A DNA stretch of 57,610 nt from positions 1 through 57,610 of the forward strand of contig JAEWST010000012.1 in the NCBI GenBank assembly GCA_023398105.1. Direction: 5' to 3'. This stretch comes from Bacillota bacterium (lineage in GTDB: Bacteria; Bacillota; Clostridia; Acetivibrionales; DSM-1351). The notes below the pieces were generated by a model. The model was not told where the DNA came from. It searched no databases and saw nothing but the letters and a program-made list of their open reading frames with translations. Below, piece by piece: positions 1 to 7,935 of this stretch; within the stretch, counting starts at the first letter, position 1, and every line of letters starts with the position of its first letter. The translations under genes and the position numbers were made by a program.

Positions 1-284
1 AGAATGCTAATTCATCCTTTTATTCAATTATTATAAAAGCATTTACAAAGCAAAATATAAGTATTAAAATAAATGCAGTATTTCAAATGTTATTAACATA
101 GTTGATATATATTTTGTTGGAATTATATGTTTATGAGTATTATATAAGAATTTGTAATTCTAGCTCGAATGTGTACACTAGAAAATGTTTCGTTGAGGGG
201 ATAAGATGTAAAATCTAGTACTACTAGGGTTACCTTATATTTAGTGAGGTACATTACACAAACTATAAAAAATGAGGTATATTA

Positions 285-1199
285 ATGGATAAATATAAAC
301 TAATAAGTAATATTAATAGAATGAAACAAGAACAAAATGCAGTGATAGTTGCACACAGTTATCAAGTAGATGATGTACAAGAAATTGCCGACGTTGTAGG
401 AGATTCCTTTGCGTTAAGTCAATTTTGTGCATCTAATAGTTCGGATACAATTGTTTTCTGTGGAGTTCATTTTATGGCAGAAAGTGCTAAAATTCTTTCA
501 CCCGAAAAAACAGTTTTGTTACCTGAGATTAATGCAGGTTGTCCTATGGCAGATATGGTTACGGCTGAAGCTCTTAGAGAAGCCAAAAAGAAATATCCAG
601 AAGCTGCAGTTGTTTGTTATATAAATTCTAGTGCAGAGGTAAAAGCAGAATGTGATATATGCTGCACGTCATCAAATGCGTTAACTGTAATTAAATCAAT
701 AGAGCAAAAAGATATTTTATTTGTTCCTGATCAAAACCTTGGCAGTTATGTGGCGAAAATGGTTCCTGAAAAGAATATTATTCTTTGGGAAGGATATTGT
801 ATTACGCATCATAGGATTAAGGTAGAGGAAGTTTTAAGAGCAAAGGAGCTACATCCTGATGCTATTCTTCTTGTACATCCTGAGTGTCAGCCAGAAATTA
901 CAGAGCTTGCTGATTATGTTGGAAGTACTAAGCAAATCATTGACTTTGCTAAGAATTCAGATAATGATAAATTTATCATTGGAACAGAGATGGGAGTTTT
1001 ATATCAATTAAAGAAGGACAATCCTACCAAGACTTTTTATCTTATGTCTAATGGACTTATATGTCCAAATATGAAAAAGACTTCATTACAAAGTGTTCAT
1101 GATGCATTAGCCTTTAAAAGATATGATATTATTTTAAGTGACGATATAATTAATCGTGCATCCCATTGCTTAAACAAAATGCTAGAAGTTTGCAAATAG
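285..1199 (+). CDS. nadA: Quinolinate synthase NadA
   Basis: Condenses iminoaspartate with dihydroxyacetone phosphate to quinolinate, the second step of NAD synthesis from aspartate. The 304-residue length is normal for the family. The three cysteines expected to hold the [4Fe-4S] cluster are visible in AGCPMAD (about residue 86), WEGYCITHH (about 170) and LICPNMKK (about 262). The start ATG follows AATGAGG. It is the first gene of a nadA-nadB-nadC operon, 31 bp before nadB. Nothing in the 284 bp upstream was recognised as a known NAD-responsive operator. Identification is by family motifs and operon context and is very secure. Confidence 0.97.
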   Translation: MDKYKLISNINRMKQEQNAVIVAHSYQVDDVQEIADVVGDSFALSQFCASNSSDTIVFCGVHFMAESAKILSPEKTVLLPEINAGCPMADMVTAEALREAKKKYPEAAVVCYINSSAEVKAECDICCTSSNALTVIKSIEQKDILFVPDQNLGSYVAKMVPEKNIILWEGYCITHHRIKVEEVLRAKELHPDAILLVHPECQPEITELADYVGSTKQIIDFAKNSDNDKFIIGTEMGVLYQLKKDNPTKTFYLMSNGLICPNMKKTSLQSVHDALAFKRYDIILSDDIINRASHCLNKMLEVCK

Positions 1200-1230
1200 T
1201 ATAGGCAAATATGGGGTAATAGGGGGAAAA

Positions 1231-2820
1231 ATGGAAGAGGATACGAAAAGCCTTGATGTTAAAGTCATTGATAAAGATGTTGTTATTATTGGAAGCGGTA
1301 TAGCAGGAGTATATACTGCGTTAGAAATACCTGAAAGCTATCAGGTAGGTATAATTACAAAGGAAACCTTGGACATTAGCAACTCGGTACTTGCCCAAGG
1401 AGGGATTGCAGTATCATTAGATGAAAAAAATGATTCACCTGCTTTACATTTTAAGGATACACTTTTTGCTGGTGCAGGTCTTTGTGATCAAAAAAGTGTA
1501 TGGGTTTTAGTAGAAGAAGCAGCTGAGAACATTAAAAAGCTTTGCAAATTGGGTGTAAATTTTGATAAAAGAGGCCATGAACTGTCACTAACTAGAGAAG
1601 GTGCACACAGCGTAAATAGAATTATACATTCCGGTGACACTACAGGCAAAGAGGTATGTGATACACTAATAAGCGTAGCTCAGAAGAAGGAAAATATATC
1701 TATATATGAAAGATTTTTTGCAGTTGATTTAATAGTTGAGTCGGGTAAGTGTTGTGGAGTTATAGTTTATGACGAGTTAGAAAATAACATAAAAATATTT
1801 AGAGCAGATTCTGTTGTAATAGCGACAGGTGGCTTTGGACAGATTTATTCACATACAACAAATCCGGAGGTTGCAACGGGTGATGGAATTGGTATGTGTT
1901 TAAGAGTCGGTGCGGAAGCTATGGATATGGAATTTATTCAGTTTCATCCTACGGTATTATATCATCCTAAAGATAAAAGCTTCTTAATATCTGAAGCAGT
2001 TCGTGGTGAAGGTGCTCAATTAAAAAACGATAATGGTGAACGATTTATGCACAAGTACGATAAACAGGGTGAATTAGCACCTAGAGATGTCGTTTCAAGA
2101 GCTATATTTAAAGAAATGTCCATTTCAGGGAAGAAAAATGTATTTTTAGATATTACTTTTCAAAACAGAGAACACCTTGAAGAGAGATTTCCAAATATAT
2201 TTAAAACATGTCTTGAATATGGTATTGATATGTCTAAGGACTATATTCCAGTTGCTCCAGCGGAGCACTATTGTATGGGAGGAATCAGGACTGATGTTGA
2301 CGGGCAAACCAACATAGTTGGACTATTTGCCTGTGGTGAAGTAGCATGTACAGGAATACATGGTGCTAATAGATTAGCAAGCAATTCTCTTCTTGAGGGT
2401 TTGGTATTCGGTAGGAAAATTGCGAGAAAAATTGATATGGAAGATAAAAATTCTCAAAAGCAAAATATTAAAATTAAAGATATTTATACATTAAACTTAG
2501 ATAATGAAGAAATCCTTAAAAATATGAAGCAAGAAATACAGGAAACAATGACTAAGTATGTTGGTATTATAAGAGATGAGCAAAGTCTAACAAAGGCATC
2601 AGGCATTATTAATCAAATATATGAGAAATATATTAAATTGACTGGTTTTAGTTTGGTTAAGCTTGAAGTTGCAAATATGCTTGTGGTTGCAAAACTGGTA
2701 ATTGAGTCTGCTCTTGAAAGAAAGGAAAGCAGAGGTGCTCATTACAGGTCTGATTTTGACAAGTCTGATGATGTTAATTGGAAGAGGAATATCGTAAAGA
2801 GATTAAATGGAGGGTTATAA
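1231..2820 (+). CDS. nadB: L-aspartate oxidase NadB
   Basis: FAD enzyme that oxidises L-aspartate to iminoaspartate for NadA, in the cytoplasm. An N-terminal Rossmann FAD motif (VVIIGSGIAGVYTAL, about residues 17-31) is followed by LAQGGIAVS, the substrate-site stretch EFIQFHPT, HYCMGGI and GANRLASNSLLEGLVFG, all typical of the succinate dehydrogenase/NadB flavoprotein family. The 529 residues fit NadB. The position between nadA and nadC settles NadB over fumarate reductase. A GGGG-rich ribosome site precedes the ATG, and the stop overlaps the nadC start by one base (TAATG), so the two are probably translationally coupled. Confidence 0.96.
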   Translation: MEEDTKSLDVKVIDKDVVIIGSGIAGVYTALEIPESYQVGIITKETLDISNSVLAQGGIAVSLDEKNDSPALHFKDTLFAGAGLCDQKSVWVLVEEAAENIKKLCKLGVNFDKRGHELSLTREGAHSVNRIIHSGDTTGKEVCDTLISVAQKKENISIYERFFAVDLIVESGKCCGVIVYDELENNIKIFRADSVVIATGGFGQIYSHTTNPEVATGDGIGMCLRVGAEAMDMEFIQFHPTVLYHPKDKSFLISEAVRGEGAQLKNDNGERFMHKYDKQGELAPRDVVSRAIFKEMSISGKKNVFLDITFQNREHLEERFPNIFKTCLEYGIDMSKDYIPVAPAEHYCMGGIRTDVDGQTNIVGLFACGEVACTGIHGANRLASNSLLEGLVFGRKIARKIDMEDKNSQKQNIKIKDIYTLNLDNEEILKNMKQEIQETMTKYVGIIRDEQSLTKASGIINQIYEKYIKLTGFSLVKLEVANMLVVAKLVIESALERKESRGAHYRSDFDKSDDVNWKRNIVKRLNGGL

Positions 2821-3656
2821 TGAAGCTAGATAAATTATATATACATGATACCATTATGAATGCACTTAAAGAGGATATGCCTTTAGGAGACATTACAACA
2901 GACAATATTATTAGTGAAGAAGAAGTGTCAAAGGCTGAATTTTTAGCTAAGCAGGATGCGGTTATTGCTGGTCTTGATATTACAAAATATGTTTTTGAGA
3001 TACTTGATATTAATATAGTATTTAAGGCTTTAGTTAAGGATGGAGACAAGGTTAAAAAGGGAGATATAATTGCTGAAGTTAGTGGATCAACAAGTGCATT
3101 ACTTAAAGGTGAGAGAACTGCATTAAACTTTTTGCAAAGGCTCTCTGCAATAGCAACAATGACTGAAAGATATGTTATCAAAGTACAGGGACTTCCAGTA
3201 AAAATAGCTGATACAAGGAAGACTACACCTGGGTTAAGGCTTTTAGAAAAATATGCAGTAAGTGCAGGTGGTGGCTCAAATCATAGATTTTCATTATCAG
3301 ATGGTGTACTTATAAAGGATAATCATATTGCAGCAGCTGGAGGAATTACAAAAGCAGTTGAGCGTGTAAGAGGTTGTATACCTCATACTGTGAAAATAGA
3401 AGTAGAGGTTGAGTCAATGGAAGAGGTTCAAGAAGCATTGGACTGTAAAGCTGATATTATCATGCTTGATAATATGACAACACAGCAAATGGCAGAGGCT
3501 GTAAGCTTAATTAATAAGAGGGCATTAGTTGAAGCATCTGGAAATATGACTGAGGAAACTATTTATGAGGTGGCACTAACAGGCGTTGATATTATTTCAA
3601 TAGGAAAGCTTACACATTCGGCAAATTCAATAGATATTAGCATGAATATTTATTAA
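2820..3656 (+). CDS. nadC: Nicotinate-nucleotide pyrophosphorylase NadC
   Basis: Quinolinate phosphoribosyltransferase: converts quinolinate and PRPP to nicotinate mononucleotide, closing the de novo branch of this operon. Motifs RKTTPGLRLLEKYAV, GGGSNHRFSLSDG and LIKDNH are diagnostic for the PRPP/quinolinate site. An upstream in-frame ATG at 2778 lies inside nadB and has no ribosome site. I chose the ATG at 2820, which shares its A with the nadB stop and sits just behind GGAGGG, giving 278 residues, the usual length. A strong terminator follows. Confidence 0.96.
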   Translation: MKLDKLYIHDTIMNALKEDMPLGDITTDNIISEEEVSKAEFLAKQDAVIAGLDITKYVFEILDINIVFKALVKDGDKVKKGDIIAEVSGSTSALLKGERTALNFLQRLSAIATMTERYVIKVQGLPVKIADTRKTTPGLRLLEKYAVSAGGGSNHRFSLSDGVLIKDNHIAAAGGITKAVERVRGCIPHTVKIEVEVESMEEVQEALDCKADIIMLDNMTTQQMAEAVSLINKRALVEASGNMTEETIYEVALTGVDIISIGKLTHSANSIDISMNIY

Positions 3657-3673
3657 GAATATATTAGGGTATA

Positions 3674-3711
3674 AAACTGGGGATAATTTAATTGTTATCC
3701 CCAGTTTTTTT
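3674..3711 (+). terminator. Rho-independent terminator of nadABC
   Basis: Perfect stem AACTGGGGATAA / TTATCCCCAGTT with an 8-base loop, followed by a run of seven T. It lies 17 bp after the nadC stop. Confidence 0.95.
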
Positions 3712-4117
3712 AAATTATACACAATTGAAATTTTAATAAACGGTATAAGTCTTTTAAATTGCATAGTTGATGACAATATATAAATAACAATTAATCCACA
3801 AATGTATATATAAATGTGGATTAGTAGTTATAAATATAATTATTAATTCACATATAAAGGTTACATACTAAATATTGTTATTGTTAATCAGTATATAGCA
3901 CAATATATAGTTCATAGTATGAAATTTCTTCTATAACTGGTGTGAATAATGTGGATTATTTGTTGAAAGAAAGAATTTCCAAAATATTTATCTACATTTG
4001 AGACAAAATATAAGTGTACGCTTTATAAATCTATTATGGGCAATAATAGCGTATTATTAATTTTATTTTAAAACTTAATACGCACACACACATTGCCCCT
4101 AAAAAGGAGGCACAACC
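3712..4117. other. Intergenic gap with three near-consensus DnaA boxes
   Basis: About 400 bp without a gene between the nad terminator and the spore-protein gene. It contains TAATCCACA (3792-3800) and TGTGGATTA (3815-3823) in inverted arrangement, and a second TGTGGATTA (3950-3958). Each differs by one base from the DnaA box TTATCCACA. Further down is an AT-rich stretch that should contain the forespore promoter of the following gene, but I could not assign -35/-10 elements with confidence. Confidence 0.4.
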
Positions 4118-4288
4118 ATGAGTAGACACAAAAGTACGATGTCAGAAGCCCTTAAAGAGGAAATTGCCAAAGAACTTGGAGTCTACAACACAGTTTCTTC
4201 TGAGGGTTGGGGAGCAGTAACTTCAAGAGATTGCGGAAACATGGTAAAGAAGGCAATTGAAATGGCTGAAAGAAGTGTCAACCAATAA
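4118..4288 (+). CDS. Alpha/beta-type small acid-soluble spore protein (SASP)
   Basis: A 56-residue protein that coats and protects DNA in the dormant spore. The conserved SASP features are present: KEEIAKELGV near residues 13-22, then GWGAVTSRDCGNMVKKAIE near 30-48, and the E-I-A site cleaved by the Gpr protease. The cysteine in TSRDCG is common in clostridial members. The start is fixed by AAAAAGGAGG nine bases upstream. The gene is single, between two terminators, and is expected to be driven by sigma-G in the forespore (family knowledge). It is good evidence that the organism makes endospores. Confidence 0.95.
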   Translation: MSRHKSTMSEALKEEIAKELGVYNTVSSEGWGAVTSRDCGNMVKKAIEMAERSVNQ

Positions 4289-4309
4289 TAGAATATTTTA
4301 GCGTAGCTA

Positions 4310-4350
4310 GGGCTGTAGCAAGTCACTATGTACTTGCTACAGTCCATTTT
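4310..4350 (+). terminator. Terminator after the SASP gene
   Basis: Eleven-base-pair stem CTGTAGCAAGT / ACTTGCTACAG, extended by G-C pairs, with an 8-base loop and a short ATTTT tail, 22 bp after the SASP stop. Confidence 0.85.
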
Positions 4351-4542
4351 GACTCCCTAAGCTCAAGCAAAATTATATTACTGTGTATATAGTGTAAAGC
4401 ATCTAAGTTGCAATTAGTTTTATTAGATTGATTTTACTTGGGAATTACTTTATTATAAGGTAAAGAGACAAAATTAGTGTTATACGAGAATTATAGAAAT
4501 TTGGAGAGTTTTTGATTAGGTATTGGTAGAGGAGGGCATAAA

Positions 4543-5460
4543 TTGAAAAATGCACTATTCGTATATAATCCTGTATCGGGAGGACATAAAATACCAAATG
4601 AATTAGACTACATATTATCAGTATTTCAGAAAAATGGTATACTTGTTCAGCCATATAGACTTTTAGAGGGTGAGAGAGATAATATAATACATTTACTAAA
4701 GTCAAGTATATACGATTATGTTATAGCGTCTGGTGGAGACGGAACGATAAATTCTATTGCAAACATACTTCTAGAAAACAAAATTGAAATGCCCATTGGA
4801 GTAATTCCGTCTGGTACATGTAATGATTTTTCTAAAAGTATTGGAATTAACTCATTGCAGGAGAGTATCGATATAATTATTGATGGGAAAATTTTAGCAT
4901 GTGATGTTGGTTTCATTAATGAATCTCAATATTTTCTAAGTACTTTTGCAGGAGGGAATTTAGTGGATGTTTCCTTTAGTACAAATAGTGACTTGAAGAA
5001 GAACTTTGGACCCTTTGCCTATTATCTTAAAGGACTGTCAGAAGTAGCTAACATTAAAAGCTTTGATTTAAAAGTGACTGCCGATGATAAAATTATAGAA
5101 GGAAAATTCTTATTATTTTTAATAGTAAACGGCAGGCAGGCAGCAGGTTTTCCTAATTTAGTAAATGACGCAGATTTGACAGATGGATATATGGATATAA
5201 TCCTTGTAAAAAAATGTTCAAATATAAATTTGGCTAGCATTTTCTTTAAAGTATTAAGTAAGGATTCAGTAAATGATAAAAATGTAATAATGCTTAAAGC
5301 AAAGAATTGTGATATATGTAGCAAATCACAGATATCCATTACAATTGATGGTGAAAGGTCAGAATTATTTCCATCACATATTGAGTTTAAAAATAAAATG
5401 TTGAAGGTATTTGCTCCACAAGACATAGTTGATTTTAATAATCAAAATATATTAGAATAA
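4543..5460 (+). CDS. Diacylglycerol kinase family lipid kinase (DgkB/YegS type)
   Basis: Soluble lipid kinase of the DAGK catalytic family, likely phosphorylating diacylglycerol or a related lipid at the inner face of the membrane. The nucleotide motif SGGDGTINSIA (about residues 63-73) and PSGTCNDFSKSIGI (about 89-102) are the family hallmarks, and the 305-residue length is typical. It starts with TTG behind GAGGAGGG; no better ATG lies upstream. The gene stands alone after the SASP terminator. Exact lipid substrate cannot be read from sequence. Confidence 0.9.
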   Translation: MKNALFVYNPVSGGHKIPNELDYILSVFQKNGILVQPYRLLEGERDNIIHLLKSSIYDYVIASGGDGTINSIANILLENKIEMPIGVIPSGTCNDFSKSIGINSLQESIDIIIDGKILACDVGFINESQYFLSTFAGGNLVDVSFSTNSDLKKNFGPFAYYLKGLSEVANIKSFDLKVTADDKIIEGKFLLFLIVNGRQAAGFPNLVNDADLTDGYMDIILVKKCSNINLASIFFKVLSKDSVNDKNVIMLKAKNCDICSKSQISITIDGERSELFPSHIEFKNKMLKVFAPQDIVDFNNQNILE

Positions 5461-5566
5461 ATTGAATTATAGCGATTTATTACTAACTAAAATCATTTCA
5501 AGGTCTTTAGCCACTACATGTAACATCATCTTAGCTTAATATATGTTCAGTTTTAGCAGAGTGCCA

Positions 5567-5649
5567 GAATTGAGGAATTCTATATTGGTAAGCAATAAAG
5601 TTTTTTATTTAAATATTTATGTGCATAAAAACATAGAATTCTTCAATTC
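5567..5649. repeat. Long inverted repeat in a 320-bp gap
   Basis: Arms of 17 bases, GAATTGAGGAATTCTAT and ATAGAATTCTTCAATTC, pair with one G-T and enclose a 49-base loop. It lies between the convergent lipid kinase gene and the small gene at 5781, so it could act as a bidirectional transcription barrier, although it lacks a T-run. Nothing else was seen in 5461-5780. Confidence 0.6.
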
Positions 5650-5780
5650 AATCACTTAAATAGTTAAGTGTATTTTTCAACAGATCTTATTAATTTTTAT
5701 TTTAGGATATTTTTCTACTGCTCAGGTGGTATTTGTGATACCCTTTCTATATGAATATAGTTTTGGCTTCTGTATGGCAT

Positions 5781-6026
5781 TCAATACATTTGATGCTTAT
5801 TGTCTTTAAATGAAACAAGTAGCTGATTCCGTCCATTAACAAAGGTTTTTCTCACATAATATCCATTGGTTACTAGTAAGTCATAAAGTTTATCAGCTTG
5901 ATGGAAATAATTATTGCCTATATCAAGTACCAGAGTTTCACCTGGTTTTAGTTTACTCTCAACTATATCAATAGCATTGACTTCATTTAACATCTCAGAA
6001 TTTATTATATTATTTTGTAATTCCAT
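5781..6026 (-). CDS. Small unknown protein, 81 residues
   Basis: Not recognised. An ATG at 6026 sits behind AGAGGTG, a credible ribosome site, and the reading frame has normal codon use for this genome. The sequence is soluble with no membrane segment. The central KLKPGETLVLDIGNN, then a Tyr/Leu-rich helix and YVRKTFVNGRNQLLVSF, suggest a small alpha/beta fold; a TusA/SirA-like fold is a possible but weak resemblance, and the TusA cysteine is missing. A bidirectional hairpin (6121-6152) lies 95 bp upstream in its leader region. Confidence 0.7.
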   Translation of the reverse strand: MELQNNIINSEMLNEVNAIDIVESKLKPGETLVLDIGNNYFHQADKLYDLLVTNGYYVRKTFVNGRNQLLVSFKDNKHQMY

Positions 6027-6120
6027 AAAAACACCTCTTTATCATTTTAATTTAGGCGTTTGCAAAACACCATAACCTGCATAATTTTCACTAATACATA
6101 ATCTTTTGTTAAAAACAAAT

Positions 6121-6152
6121 AAAGGCAGATATTTAGTTGAGTGCCTTTTATT
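6121..6152. terminator. Terminator-like hairpin upstream of the 81-residue gene
   Basis: AAAGGCA / TGCCTTT stem with a 14-base loop, T-rich on both strands (TTTATTATT on plus, ATTTGTTTTT on minus). On the minus strand it precedes the small gene, so it could attenuate its transcript. On the plus strand no gene precedes it. Confidence 0.5.
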
Positions 6153-6390
6153 ATTATTTGCCCATTGTAATAAAAATATTAGTATCATATTTTTTAAGCA
6201 TAAAATTTTCATATAGTTTATAGGATATTATAGTCGCCTTTTTGGAATATCAAATATTAATAATTTTTGTATTAGTATTGTTGAATGTCTTTTCAAACTA
6301 TTTCTTATTTTTGAAAGAAATGAATATATATTTGTATTATTGGCTAAAATAATATTGACCTCACAAAATACATTTTGACCCCCTTTACAT

Positions 6391-6420
6391 GGTTAGTCGG
6401 ACACGGCTAACCTTTTTTTT
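6391..6420 (+). terminator. Orphan rho-independent terminator
   Basis: GGTTAG / CTAACC stem around TCGGACACGG with eight T immediately after. No plus-strand gene lies within 900 bp upstream, so it may end an unannotated small RNA or long readthrough from the lipid kinase gene. Confidence 0.7.
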
Positions 6421-6566
6421 ATATATGAAGTTATATGTATAAGAGTTTATTGAAGCATTGGAATTGTAAGCTTGAAATTGGAACACAATAAAATTTTACA
6501 TAATAATTTTTAGTTTGAGTTATATACTTGTAATTTTCAAGATAATTTATGATAATAAATATTGAT

Positions 6567-6606
6567 AATGAAATTTTTCTACAATCGAAAAATTTCATTT
6601 TGAATC
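6567..6606. repeat. 40-bp hairpin repeat, copy 1
   Basis: Perfect inverted repeat AATGAAATTTTTC - TACAATC - GAAAAATTTCATT followed by TTGAATC. The same sequence occurs in reverse orientation at 18645-18684, including the loop and the flanking TTCAA. It lies 50 bp before deoC. Confidence 0.8.
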
Positions 6607-6649
6607 AAGCCGTTATAAAATAAAATGTGTTTATTATGGAGGTTACTGA

Positions 6650-7306
6650 ATGATGAAAATTGCAGGTCTAATAGACCATACAGCACTAAAGCCTGATACC
6701 ACTAAGGAACAAATAGAGGTTCTTTGTAAGGAGGCTATAGAGTATGGATTTGCCTCAGTGTGTGTAAACCCTTGCTATGTAAAGCTTTGTAGTGAAATTT
6801 TGAAAGCGTATCCTATAAAGGTGTGTACTGTAATAGGGTTTCCTTTAGGAGCTACAACGACAGCCGTAAAAGTCGCTGAGGCAGATGAGTCAGTACAAAA
6901 TGGGGCTACGGAAGTAGATATGGTAATAAATGTTGGTGCAATTAAATCAGGGGATTTAGATTTTGTAAAAAGTGACATAGCAGCCGTTGTTCAGGCAGTT
7001 AAAGGAAAAGCTCTTGTTAAAGTAATTTTAGAGACTTGCTTGCTTACAGAGGATGAAAAAGTTAAGAGCTGTAATATTTGCAAAGAAGCAGGTGCTGATT
7101 TTGTTAAAACATCAACTGGATTCAGTACAGGAGGAGCTACAGTTGAGGACATCAAACTAATGAGGTCTATAGTTAAGCCTACACTAGGAGTAAAGGCGTC
7201 TGGTGGGATACGTGATTACAAAACTGCAAAGGCTATGGTAGATGCAGGTGCCAGTAGAATTGGGGCGAGTGCTTCAATAGCAATTGTATCAGAGGAAGAC
7301 CAATAA
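6650..7306 (+). CDS. deoC: Deoxyribose-phosphate aldolase DeoC
   Basis: Class I aldolase cleaving 2-deoxyribose-5-phosphate to glyceraldehyde-3-phosphate and acetaldehyde in deoxynucleoside catabolism. Motifs DHTALKPDTT at the N-terminus, VKTSTGFSTGG with the Schiff-base lysine (about residue 153), and GVKASGGIRD with the second catalytic lysine (about 181) are all present. The 218 residues are normal. Two adjacent in-frame ATGs follow GGAGGT; the first is given. It stands alone, not with the usual deoD/cdd/pdp neighbours. Confidence 0.95.
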   Translation: MMKIAGLIDHTALKPDTTKEQIEVLCKEAIEYGFASVCVNPCYVKLCSEILKAYPIKVCTVIGFPLGATTTAVKVAEADESVQNGATEVDMVINVGAIKSGDLDFVKSDIAAVVQAVKGKALVKVILETCLLTEDEKVKSCNICKEAGADFVKTSTGFSTGGATVEDIKLMRSIVKPTLGVKASGGIRDYKTAKAMVDAGASRIGASASIAIVSEEDQ

Positions 7307-7367
7307 AAGATACTGTTTAAATAATTGATATTAGCTGTGTGTAAATGTGTGTATTATGTAGATTTAA

Positions 7368-7460
7368 TGTGGATAATAAGCTTTAAATAGTCTGATTTAT
7401 CCACAGAAATCCAATATTTTGTGCATAAATATGTTGATAACTCTAAATATGTGTGGAAAA
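7368..7460. promoter_or_regulatory. DnaA-box cluster, unit 1
   Basis: Contains TGTGGATAA (7368), TTATCCACA (7397), TGTTGATAA (7432) and TGTGGAAAA (7452). The first two are perfect DnaA boxes in inverted orientation and the others have one mismatch. Offsets of 29, 35 and 20 bases are exactly repeated in unit 2. It lies between convergent genes, so it is not an obvious promoter region. Confidence 0.75.
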
Positions 7461-7636
7461 CATGTGATATTTCCTATCTAGATCTGAGGATAAATTTAAA
7501 AGTTAAAACATAGCTTTTTCACATAAAGAGCCGATATATGCTTAGACTTCGTAAGGGTTTGTTTCCATAATAATTTCTATATTTGCGGATTAAAAAGATG
7601 AGTTCCTTTTTTGTCGCCAAGTAAACAAAATTGTTT

Positions 7637-7710
7637 TATAGAATTATTTAACTTTTCAGTTAAGTAGTTCTTCCACACCTATCATTTTTAGCTGAAAAGG
7701 TTAGTTAAAA
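7637..7710. repeat. Degenerate partial copy of the palindromic intergenic element
   Basis: TCCACACCTATCATTTTTAG then CTGAAAAGGTTAG resembles the right end of the TCAACTTTCGCA-ended elements found at 27391, 35416 and elsewhere. The match is partial and the left arm is poorly preserved. Confidence 0.4.
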
Positions 7711-7777
7711 AGAAATATTTGATATTGGATAATATTGTATAGATAAAAAGACAATATGTGTATATTGTTAATATATA

Positions 7778-7904
7778 TGTGGATAACAGGTTCGTTTTTA
7801 GTAGAGTTATCCACAGAAACACTATATTTTGTGTATGAATCTGTTGATAAAACTATATATAAGTGGATAATTTGTGGTTTTTATATTGTTATAACTGTAG
7901 ATAA
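7778..7904. promoter_or_regulatory. DnaA-box cluster, unit 2
   Basis: Second copy of the cluster: TGTGGATAA (7778), TTATCCACA (7807), TGTTGATAA (7842), AGTGGATAA (7862), plus an extra TGTAGATAA (7896). Two boxes are perfect and three have one mismatch. The spacing of the first four matches unit 1 to the base, and the stretch after the second box (AGAAA, then ATATTTTGTG) is also shared, so this is a duplicated module. Confidence 0.75.
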
Positions 7905-7935
7905 TGTTAAAAAATTTCATCAAAGGTATTTGTAT

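Noticed and set aside
1..284. Riboswitch or NAD-responsive operator upstream of nadA
   Set aside because: No known motif could be matched; only AT-rich DNA with a plausible ribosome site.
7307..7935. Chromosomal replication origin
   Set aside because: DnaA boxes are present, but no dnaA, dnaN, rpmH or gidA genes are nearby and no clear unwinding region was identified. Kept only as DnaA-box clusters.
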